DNA of 64,000 bases from Nematostella vectensis (lineage: Eukaryota > Cnidaria > Anthozoa > Actiniaria > Edwardsiidae), in assembly GCF_932526225.1 (NCBI RefSeq), contig NC_064038.1, positions 14,531,647 through 14,595,646 of the forward strand, in the 5' to 3' direction. Positions 55,401 to 64,000 of the stretch are shown in pieces. Under the pieces are notes generated by a model. That model was not told the origin of the DNA. It searched no databases and saw nothing but the letters and a program-made list of their open reading frames with translations. The translations under genes and the position numbers were made by a program. Position 1 is the first letter of the stretch. Each line of letters starts with the position of its first letter.

Positions 55401-55439
55401 TATCTTTGCCCGGGGGGGGGGGGGGGGACTCTCTAAAAA

Positions 55440-55790
55440 TGTAGACGGGGTAATCGTCATATCTTTTAGGGTATAAAATTTCTACCAACTGCCATCTCTT
55501 AGGGGGTGTTGGAGGATTTTTCAGATTTTGCTATCTCTTAGGGTGTAAAATTCGACCAACTGCTATTCCTAAGTGGGTGTTTTAAACGTTATTTTTTTCC
55601 ATTCTGTTATCTCTTAGGGTATAAAATTCGATTAATTGCTATTCCTAAGGGGGTGGTAAACTTTTTTTTTTCGATTCTGCTATCCCTTAGGGGCAAAAAT
55701 TTTCCATCTCTTAGAGGAAATAATTTCTATTGACCACGCCTAAAGTGCCATCCCTAACGGGTTACAATCAATTTTGCCGACGATCACCCC
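55440..55790. repeat. Diverged tandem repeat 'ctatctcttagggtataaaattcga'
   Basis: Four to five units of 65-75 bp share CTATCTCTTAGGG(TA)TAAAATT and 'aactgctattcctaag(t/g)ggtg'. Confidence 0.8.
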
Positions 55791-57661
55791 CGTCTGTTTT
55801 TATCGGAGTCCCCCTTCCCGGCAAGCTTGGCTACCACCAAAAAGTAGTCTGGGGGAGGAGGGGGGCGTACCATTAATTGGGAATGAAGTGATAGAATCAA
55901 CAAGCTGCATCTCTATACAGGGGAACGCCGATTAAATCAGCGAGTTCCTATTACCGGGCCATGTACAGGTGTATTCCGTACGAGAGCTGCCATCCTAGAT
56001 GAATGCCAACTAAATCACCCAATAGAAGCGAACGGCATCGACTTGTGCCACTTGTACTCCAGGTCCAGACTCACCTTTCTTTCAGTGGCCACCCTTCCCA
56101 CTATCTCACCTGGAGCTTCAAGTGCCCGGAGCAACCCGACGCAAAGCTTCTTTTGTAGCCACGCTAGTGGATGTTATTTAAAGATGTAGTGGCGCAAAAT
56201 AAATCCACGATTTCTTGGGTCCCGATTATATTTTTTTTCATGGTTACATGAAATAGATTTCTGAGTCGGTAATCCTGTGTTCTGTTGTGAAGACCAGAGT
56301 AAGTTTTTACACTTCAATACTCTCTTTTACTAAAAAAGGAGAACAGCTTACGGTGAGAGGCCTCAATATCGCAAATGTCTCAGCGCTCTTGCATAATTTG
56401 TATTTTTATTTGATCAAATTTATATTGTAGTTGAACAAAGGCTTTGAAAATAAGCGAATTTTGACAATTTGATCAAGATTTTTGTTTAATTACAATTTAA
56501 AACTGTACAAAATTCTGCCAGTATCGCTTGTTAATTAAATAAAAACATGCAAAACTCTCATTTTCTTCTTTTGGACGTTTTTCTTTTTAATAAGTAATTA
56601 TCAGAAAAGTCTTATTGCAGTCATGGTGAGGTATTTTATGCTTGTCGCTTTGTTTGTCACGCATGCATGGCAGCAAACAAAATCACGCGAGCCTAAAAAT
56701 CGCAATTTAATGCAATAAATGCTATGAAATTATTACCATTAAATTTTAGTATTGCCGACAGTATATTTCTTTTGTTTTGAGCGCTCTTTCTTGTTTTTCT
56801 GGAGATTTGAAGGCGTTGTTTGAATGCGGAAAACCCGATACAGTAGTCGGCATTTGTTTATAATTAGGGTCAAGTGGGGGTCATATTTCGGCTTGTAAAG
56901 AAGTCGGATTTTATTTGCCCCTAAATTTTATTTCACATATCAAAAGTAGAAATGATGTTCTTTTCGATGAATGCAATCATTTTTGCCAAATCCACATCTC
57001 ATCGGCGATATTACACGATCATTTCAAGGCTTTTCAAAGTCATCTAAAACATAAAATAAAATAAAATCGCGTAAAATAATAAGGTGCTGACAGAACAGCT
57101 TATCTTTCAGCCTGGGAAATCCTTGTTATCTATTCCTTAGGTTTATATAAGCTGCAAATGTTTTATCACGCGTTGCGAACCGGTTTTAAGTCTTCTTCTA
57201 ACAACCACGAAATTGTCTCAAATCCGGGTGCGGGAGACGAAAAATTACTTTTCGGCTTCTATCGACAAAAATATTTATCCAAATTGCTTCAAACTTTCAC
57301 AGTATACTAAGGTCACCCATACCTATTACCAGTTTAATTTTGAGCTAGGGCGCCCAAACATCATTTTTCCGAGAAATCTCGACGAACTCAGACCGCTGGT
57401 CAAGTGAGCAGAAACGGGCAATATTTCGGGTTTTTTTTTATGTGTATTTCTGTATGTCTTTTTTCGACAATCTTGCAGTAGACATAAATTATTAGTGACA
57501 CTGTTTCTATGACAACAATATATGACATCTGTGACACGTCATTTATTGGCATGGTATATAGCATAAGTTTGCGAATAAACTCTTAATTAAAGTAATAATT
57601 TAAATATCTTTCCCAAAAATTATTTTTTTCTACTTTTTATTTACAATAGAGGAGGCTTATT

Positions 57662-58745
57662 ATGTGACACCATTTCTTTCGCTAGACAGGAGAGAGATTT
57701 CACTCCGATAAGTATAGAAGAGATAGAGGTGGTCACCAGTGTAAAACTGCTGGGTCTTACGTTAACGAACAGCTTAACTTGTGTTACGAGGTTTTGGGTG
57801 GTTCTTTTATGGTATTGGGGATAGCCGGGGATCGTACATGCTGAGCAAGGGTTGACCGTCTTCTTTTTCTTTATTGCACCGCTTGAGTGTTTACAAATGG
57901 TAGAGCTACCACTGGCTAGCGGGAGATTGGCTGTACGAAGGCAAGTACTTTCGGAAGGTAGTGAAGGAACATCTCTTTCCCGGAAGGTCGACGAAGCCAA
58001 CTTTAGAGAGTCCTGACTAAACCAACCTAGAGCAGTGCCGTGTAGTGTCCTCGCAACAGTTACAGTACAATCCTAGAGCTAGTTACTATGCTGCTCAATT
58101 TATACTAATCTCATTAATAAACTGGTCAAACTGGTTTTAAGGATGATGTAAGAAAAGAAGATCGGGTGTTTACTTTGGGAAGAAAATCAACGATGAAATA
58201 ATAAATTACTTAGAATAAATTCCTTCGATAGAAATAGCAAGAGCAGTATAAAAGGAATAGTTTGACTATAGTAATATGCAAAATTAAGTAATGTAACAGC
58301 GGTAAGATTAAGGATAAAAGTAATCGTTAAACTGTTATTTTAGCCTGGCAAATATAAAACCTGTTTTGCTAAACAGTAACTACGCATGCTTAGTCAAACA
58401 ATGAAGAGATCCACGTAAAGCAAATAAGTGAAATGTCGAATGGAAAGTGCAAGTAAATATCTGACGTGTCGGAAACGACTTTGGCATAGATTAACAATTC
58501 CTTCATAACACTTGGAACGACCATGTTACTGAGGTCACGAAAAATGCTAGTAAAAGGCTCTATTTTCTAACACAACTAAAAAGAGCTGGAGTTCCCCAAC
58601 ACATGAGCTAGTATTATTTTACGTCATGCGTTAGATCCCTTATGGACTACGCCGCGCCAGTATTTTATAATAGCCTTCCTCAATACTTGAAAAATAAGTT
58701 TGTGCACCTTCAAAAAAGGGCGGCATATCAAACATATTCCCAACG
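57662..58745 (+). pseudogene. Non-LTR retrotransposon (LINE) RT C-terminal fragment, split by an insertion
   Basis: The plus-strand segment 57662-57777 reads ISFARQERDFTPISIEEIE then VKLLGLTLTNSLT. Segment 58515-58745 reads TWNDHVTEVTKNASKRLYFL, QLKRAGVP, then CVRSLMDYAAPVFYNSLP and LQKRA. These are the familiar post-catalytic blocks of CR1/Jockey-type LINE reverse transcriptases ('KLLG', 'RLYFL..LKRAG', 'YAAPVF..SL'). A TAG (near 58611) and frame changes show decay. About 740 bp of unrelated DNA separates the halves. Confidence 0.75.
57778..58514. mobile_element. DNA-transposon-like insertion inside the LINE fragment
   Basis: The inserted segment has inverted ends resembling GTGTTACGAGG / complement of CCTTCATAACAC. 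It interrupts the LINE frame between LTNSLT and TWNDH. The flanking 'aactt(g)' / 'acactt(g)' could be a degenerate target duplication. A 119-codon minus ORF (57641-58000) starts inside it with no known domain. Confidence 0.5.
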
Positions 58746-59262
58746 GATAGTGTCCTTCGTATGCATTGCCTTATATGGGCATTGATGCCCATATTTAGAA
58801 GAGCTAAAGTTTTCCCGCTCCCTGATCTCCAGAAAACATGGTGAAAAATGCTGATTCCTGTCAATTTGAGACTCGAGGCAAACATGTGTCAAAAAAACTT
58901 TATCGCTTGGTCAAATCTTTATCACACAAGCCTTGAAAACCCCTTAGGCCCAGGCCTCCAAGAGATTGGCCGAGCGAGTTTTAAGGTCACCAAAATATTG
59001 ATATGGTATCAATAATAACATCAGGAAGGTGTAAATTAGCGAAGGATATTGACATCAATCCGATCTTTGACAATCATAATTTACTGTGAGCAAGCTTTTT
59101 AATGACACTATTAATAATCCTAACCAATATAATATACATTTTTATCATATATTTTCACAGGAAGTAATTATATTTTATCATAATTATATTTATTAGTTAT
59201 TAGTTTTTTGTACATTATTCGTAATTCAGCCTTTTGGATGCAATGCATATTTTAATAAATTA

Positions 59263-59658
<396 letters not shown>

Positions 59659-59659
59659 C

Positions 59660-61640
59660 CAGCATCCGCCATCTTGGATCCGCCATATTGGATTTAACGC
59701 ATTGACTCCTGGCTATTTTAGAGCTGAATTCTAAAAAAAAAAAAAACAGATTGAAAACAGATACCTCCCCCCTATTCTGAGTTTTATACAGCCTGTCAAA
59801 CACAGCTGAACCTAGTCAGCGGTATCCTAGCTTTCCAACAGTGCTTTGCGGTCCCCACTTTTAATCTCCACATCGGCGTTGTGCTGTAGCGAGCACAACT
59901 TGATGGTTGCTTGTATTTTTCATCAAAAATACAGCTATAAGCATATTAGGAGAGTGTCTCAGGACATCATGAAGTCTATTGGGGCATAATTGAGTGCTTT
60001 GCTTATGGATATTTCCAAGCAAAGGTGGATTCGTGATGATTTTTTCTTGTTTAGCTTTGCATGGATGAGAAAATAATTTTCTAATGAATCACCACAGCTC
60101 TCCTAAATGCTGTCTTTTCTGGAACCAAATTGATTCCCAAATTGTTAACACTGCTATTCTGGGTCTGTATGACCTGGAATTGATTTGTTTGGCTTCGGGG
60201 TTAAAAGACGTATAAAAAAAACATCTGACTTTGGGGAGAGAAGTGTTGACTGGTTACAAAAGTTCACCTTGAATTTATCGCTTAAACGTCCTCTAAACTA
60301 AAAAAAAAAATACTTGAAAACCCTCAAACTGTGGTTCTATCGTTTTGAAATCTTCAGAATACAATCGATATTTAAGCTATTCTTGCTCAAATACGTCAGT
60401 AGATTGCGGCAATATCAACTGTTCTTGAGAGGAGAGTAAGGGTAGAATCAGACAACAATATTTATTACTAATACTTAATGGAAATTGCTGGTTTTTATCC
60501 AAAATTGGAGCTTGAAGCTTACAGAATCTTAAAATAAGGCGGGAAATTACGAATTCCAAGTCCCAGGTTATCTGCAACTATTTTGATACAATGGTTCCCG
60601 TGCGCCTTCGGCGCCCGCGGCTGTGACCGCGCCAAAACAAACCAAATTTGGACTGGGAACTAGTGACATCTCGCTAGCCCAAAACCGAGTCAAAATATGC
60701 AAGCGTTCTCCGTCACCAAACTCTGAATATTGACAGTTTCTTGCTTCCAGGAACTTTACTTATGGTCCTAAAAGATTGGAAACTTTGCTAACCTGTACAT
60801 TGTAGACTTTTGGATGCTGGCTTAGCCAATTTCTTTTTGTCCACTGCAATTAGAAGAACGAATACTTCGGCCATAGCTCAAGCTTCTCTCGCCGAATGAA
60901 AGATCTTGCGTCTCATAACAAAAAATAATACCATGATCAACTCGGATTCGTTTGTTTTCTGAGGGACCATAACTAGCGAAATTCTCTCGGAAACAATAGA
61001 CGCTTTTGAATTTCCCTCATGCATTAATGATGACGGAAATTTAGTTTCTAAATTTCCCTTATACATTGATAATGAGAGAGATTTAGAAAAAGACAAAAGA
61101 ATCTTTTGCCTTCTAAATTTCCCTCCACATCAGTGCATGAGATAAATTTTGAACCAAGAAGCTTCTAGTCTTCTAGTTTCCACCAGGGAAACAAATACAA
61201 GGCAGCTTGCTGATTAGCGCAGGAATGGACCCTGCGCCAAGAGACCAGAGTATTTTTGATCTCGTGATACCTAAACAACGTTATACTAGATCCATGTGGG
61301 ATGATTTTGATGGCTGTACGCATGCGTGCTAATGACGTCAAAGAACTAAACAGTAGATAGTACATAGTTGCTCTACATATTCTCAAATCAAACTATGTAG
61401 TTTTGAGAATTGTTCGTGAAAATTTGGTGGTCTAAATAGAACAGTAGTATAGGGGTGCCAGCGCACTTTTCGCAAGATTGTTCTGGAACCAATTCATTTT
61501 ATGGAAACTATATATATATTTGTTTTTTTATGGAAACTATTTGTTTTTCTTTTTGCGATATGTGCTGGTTTCATTTTATGATACCTGCCCATAGTTATGG
61601 TTGTTGCGTGACATTACTGGAGGAACAGGAAGTCGGTAAA
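59660..61640. other. Intergenic sequence, no supported gene
   Basis: ORFs are short and lack motifs. A GC-rich patch (60598-60640) stands out from AT-rich flanks. Confidence 0.5.
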
Positions 61641-61651
61641 TTCATATTATA

Positions 61652-61775
61652 GGGACTTTCCCGCTGACAATACTAAACATGTCTATTGTATTAAGGTATA
61701 GGGACTTTCCCGCTGACAAATCTAAATATGTCTATTGTATTCAGGTTTCGGGACTTTCCCGCTGATGAGTATCAA
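61652..61775. repeat. Three 49-bp repeats, each with an NF-kappaB-type decamer
   Basis: GGGACTTTCC occurs at 61652-61661, 61701-61710 and 61750-61759. Each copy is followed by CGCTGA and, in the first two, by 'cat/tatgtctattgta'. The decamer is the textbook kappaB consensus. Confidence 0.85.
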
Positions 61776-61869
61776 CCCTGTCCCCAATGCCCCAGCCGAT
61801 AGGGCTACTGAGTGAGATCCCGACCCGATATCTCTTTGGTGGTGTTCGAGGTTTTGCGCTAACAGAGTT

Positions 61870-62285
61870 CTAATAGAACACCTGGGGCCCCAGATGCACC
61901 TAGCGGCCCTCGCTCGCCCTTAGGCCCCTGCAAGCCTTGTTTAAAGGTGTATTCGACGATGCTCTTTAGTTGTATCGTTACGTTTGGTATCTCTGTGTTA
62001 CTTATAACCTGTATCTATCACCTCAAATGTGCTGATTTCTGTAGCGAATGGTGTTTTTCTAATATTTGGGAATTGTTCTATTGTGGATGTTCTGTAGATA
62101 TCACGACTCAGTTGTACATACACCGTGATCCACTCCGTTAAGCTGTTAAACTTGTGGTTATATTCTCTACCAGAAATGTTGATGTTGTAGTATGTCTCTA
62201 CTTTTTGATCTGTCAGTGGGATACCAACCTCGCCGAATTTAAGCCCTTGCACCTTAATCAGTCTATTGTCTTGGCTTAGGTTTTT
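61870..62285 (-). pseudogene. Structural-like fragment with collagen-like Gly-X-Y tail
   Basis: A minus frame (61998-62252 region) reads GLKFGEVGIPLTDQKVETYY, then NHKFNSLTEWITVYV. After a frameshift near 62000 it continues into six Gly-X-Y triplets (GLQGPKGERGPLGASGAPG, about 61880-61941). Beta-rich sequence followed by a short collagen-like segment is seen in viral spike or fibre proteins, but no specific family is recognised. Confidence 0.4.
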
Positions 62286-62559
62286 CCTTTGATCCTTAAG
62301 GTTGTGGTGGATGTGTCATCTTGGCTGATCTTTTAACTAGGGTGTTGTGCTTGCTCGACATTGTTATAGAACTCTAGTGTTTGACCGACTGATCTTATCG
62401 TTGCCGTTCGGTTTGCATATCGTGTCTCTGATACTGAGTTTATTAACTTAACCCATTTGAAAGTGAAGATAAGTTTCAGATAAGTTCATATAAATTTATT
62501 TAACGTATATATGTATATGGACATTGCCAATGCATAGAAGCATATTATCCCAAAGATTG

Positions 62560-63310
62560 AAGCTGGGAAAATGGTTAAGACCGTTCGTGAAGTCATTAAG
62601 GAAACGGGACGTACCAAGCAGGATGAGTATGAGGGCGGCAAAAAAAGGTGTTCAAGCCCTTGGTTGAGAAGTTGGATAAGTGGATAGAGGAGATAAGCGA
62701 AAGAAGTACGTAGACTCTGTGAATAGACCAAAAGCGGATCCAAAGAGGCCGGCTATCACCGATAGGGGCGAGGCTGCTGCGTCCAAGCAGGTGAGTTTGG
62801 ACAGAGGCTTCACCGACGATGATAAGACGATTCTGAGTGACGCTGGGCTTACTTTACCTAGTGTATTGTGGGATAGGCTGATGCGTGATGATACAACAGT
62901 TTGGGAGATGTTGGATAGAGGCGGTGAAGTGAAAAGAGGCTTGGGTCAAAGAGGGGAAGTCTCTCTAGTACTGGCCCTGTGCACAGAGTTGGTGCCCAAT
63001 CGCGTAACAGCTTTTAGCGGTGCGTTTTTCGGTGCGTTAGTTACGATGCCATTTTCGGTGCGTTTTCGAGGCGTTTTACGATGCTTTTTTGTGATTCGTT
63101 TTGCGGTACTATTTTCGTGGCGTTTTACGGTGTTTTTTTCGAGGCGTTTTGCGTTTTGCGTTTTTTTATTTTCGAGGTGTTACGGACAATACGGGGATAG
63201 ACGTGCCGAAGCTTATGGGTCGCCTCAGACTGGTAGCCCATAAGGACGGTCAGAAGGTGTATGACAAGAGTCGTCTTCCATACGATAGATATACACACAA
63301 AGTGTTTCAA
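62560..63310 (+). pseudogene. Charged coiled-coil-type ORF fragments
   Basis: The first part (about 62560-62700) is Lys/Glu-rich and lies in one frame. After a frameshift it continues as 62730-62990 with RGFTDDDKTILSDAGLTLPS then RGGEVKRGLG. A low-complexity 'cgaggcgtttt(a/g)cg(g/a)tg' repeat (63020-63180) interrupts it. A third piece (63190-63310) reads KLMGRLRLVAHKDGQ. The function is unknown; the pieces look like one broken gene. Confidence 0.4.
63030..63185. repeat. Degenerate 'ttttcg(g/a)(t/g)gcgttt' minisatellite
   Basis: About ten units of 14-16 bp (GGCGTTTTACGGTGTTTTTTTCGA type) run inside the virus-like ORF region and inflate a 187-codon plus ORF. Confidence 0.75.
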
Positions 63311-63639
63311 TAGTAGTAAGAAGTACAGCCGACCTCTATAGAATGGTATTCAACGAGCTGAATGAGTTAAATTATTCTTGGGCGCTCTATTGTCAGCACT
63401 TGCCCGCATTGGGTCAGAAGCACTACCATACCTATCTAAGGCCGTCACACATTAGCCACAGGTGCTCTTAGTGGACCAGCTTGTTGGGTTGTCAAAAAGG
63501 CCACTATAAGTGTCCCCCAAGACAAAGTTGATAAACTAATTAATTATATAAGAGCTACCTAACGCCAAAACAAAAGGAGTAAATTGTCCAGGCCCCCCAA
63601 ACTGGATCTGGTATCTAAACTAACTATAAAGCACCAGGA

Positions 63640-63960
63640 AGGAGGGGGGAGGGGGTCCTCGAAGCGTTGCTTGCTTTGATCGGGGTGCCACTACTCATGT
63701 CAGCTATATTGGGTAAAGGTCTCTATGTAGACAATCGACCTCAAAACTACCTCCAAACGTACAGAATCCCCCCACCACCTGAGCCTAAGACCCCCATTTT
63801 TCGGTCAGTTGGGTGACCCAACGTTTAGATGCGGAGTCTAACCAAAGAGAATGCAAAAAAAAAAGCAAAAGGCAAAAGGGCTCCTGCTAGGCAGAAACAG
63901 CCGCTCAATGGATCCCACTACTCGGATCCCTGCTATAAGGATCGTTGATAAAACACTTTC
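63640..63960 (+). pseudogene. Glycine-rich hydrophobic segment, pX-like (candidate)
   Basis: One plus frame encodes a short hydrophobic helix (EALLALIGVPLLMSAILGKG) directly after a Gly run. Proline-rich sequence follows, then, across frame breaks, a Lys/Arg-rich stretch near 63850-63900 and an 'IPLLGSLL'-type end near 63912-63935. Gly-rich hydrophobic plus basic parts are a feature of adenovirus pX/mu-like proteins in adintoviruses. Only the character, not a verified homology, supports this. Confidence 0.33.
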
Positions 63961-64000
63961 AAACATCGAGTTTCTAAAATAATGAGCCCGCTGCCGTCCT

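Larger units (their letters stand above)
53464..57398. repeat. 3.9-kb inverted repeat with ~555-bp arms
   Basis: Left arm 53464-54021 and right arm 56847-57398 are reverse complements at roughly 95% by eye (ends AGCGGTCTGAGTTCGTCGAG). Each arm keeps an open frame with the same protein text (RVRETKNYFSASI, NFELGRPN, FPRNLDELRPL) on opposite strands. The 2.8-kb centre contains a zinc-finger fragment and a tandem repeat. It begins only 160 bp after the previous inverted repeat ends. Confidence 0.85.
61870..64000. mobile_element. Decayed virus-like / Polinton-type element (candidate)
   Basis: Several degenerate ORFs of viral flavour lie close together on both strands: a minus-strand structural-like fragment with a collagen-like tail (61870-62285), plus-strand coiled-coil-type fragments (62560-63310), and a glycine-rich hydrophobic segment (63640-63735) followed by a basic stretch. 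The order and character recall the minor-capsid and pX-like genes of adintovirus/Polinton elements. The element continues beyond the window. No polymerase, ATPase or major capsid gene is visible, so the class is an inference. Confidence 0.35.

Overview
The window looks like repeat-rich genomic DNA from an early-branching animal, most likely a cnidarian (anthozoan). The evidence is spliced genes with GT/AG introns and phase-matched exons, a MAM / C-type lectin / F-type lectin mosaic gene, and a TE mix of Ty3/Gypsy, DIRS, GIY-YIG Penelope-like elements (PLEs), LINE, MITEs and foldbacks. The taxonomic call is an inference from content; no species marker is visible.

Layout. 1-3455: Ty3/Gypsy retrotransposon on the minus strand (integrase to gag, then a 5' LTR), broken by frameshifts and stops. 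3505-3736: a MITE. 3981-4930: a 950-bp array of an 8-bp unit. 5.0-9.85 kb: AT-rich DNA with no convincing gene. 9.86-13.2 kb: a tRNA-like remnant and a decayed DIRS element on the plus strand. 14.57-14.78 kb: a 208-bp palindromic PLE remnant carrying two hammerhead ribozymes. 15.3-21.1 kb: mostly anonymous DNA with one cysteine-rich ORF. 21.15-26.6 kb: PLE cluster 1, with an intact 735-codon RT plus GIY-YIG ORF on the minus strand. 27.6-43.7 kb: a minus-strand multi-exon gene (MAM, an unrecognised module, C-type lectin-like domain, F-type lectin-like domain). Its six visible exons chain perfectly in phase. The 11-kb intron that splits the MAM domain holds PLE cluster 2 (39.08-43.16 kb, plus strand, broken), a foldback and several minisatellites. 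45.0-57.4 kb: three successive large inverted repeats, of which the first has a 10-bp target-site duplication and the second contains diverged copies of a 46-codon exon. 57.66-58.75 kb: a LINE RT fragment split by a DNA-transposon-like insert. 59.26-59.66 kb: a pure (TGTC)n array. 61.65-64.0 kb: three 49-bp repeats each carrying an NF-kappaB-type decamer, followed by decayed virus-like ORFs, including a collagen-like stretch and a glycine-rich hydrophobic pX-like segment.

The most interesting signals are the hammerhead ribozymes repeated in the PLE pseudo-LTRs (eight copies in different states of decay, plus tiny ribozyme-only insertions), and the reconstructable secreted lectin gene whose sugar-binding motifs look lost. 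Next come the run of large foldbacks and the virus-like remnant at the right edge. Boundaries of old repeats are approximate unless a target-site duplication is given.
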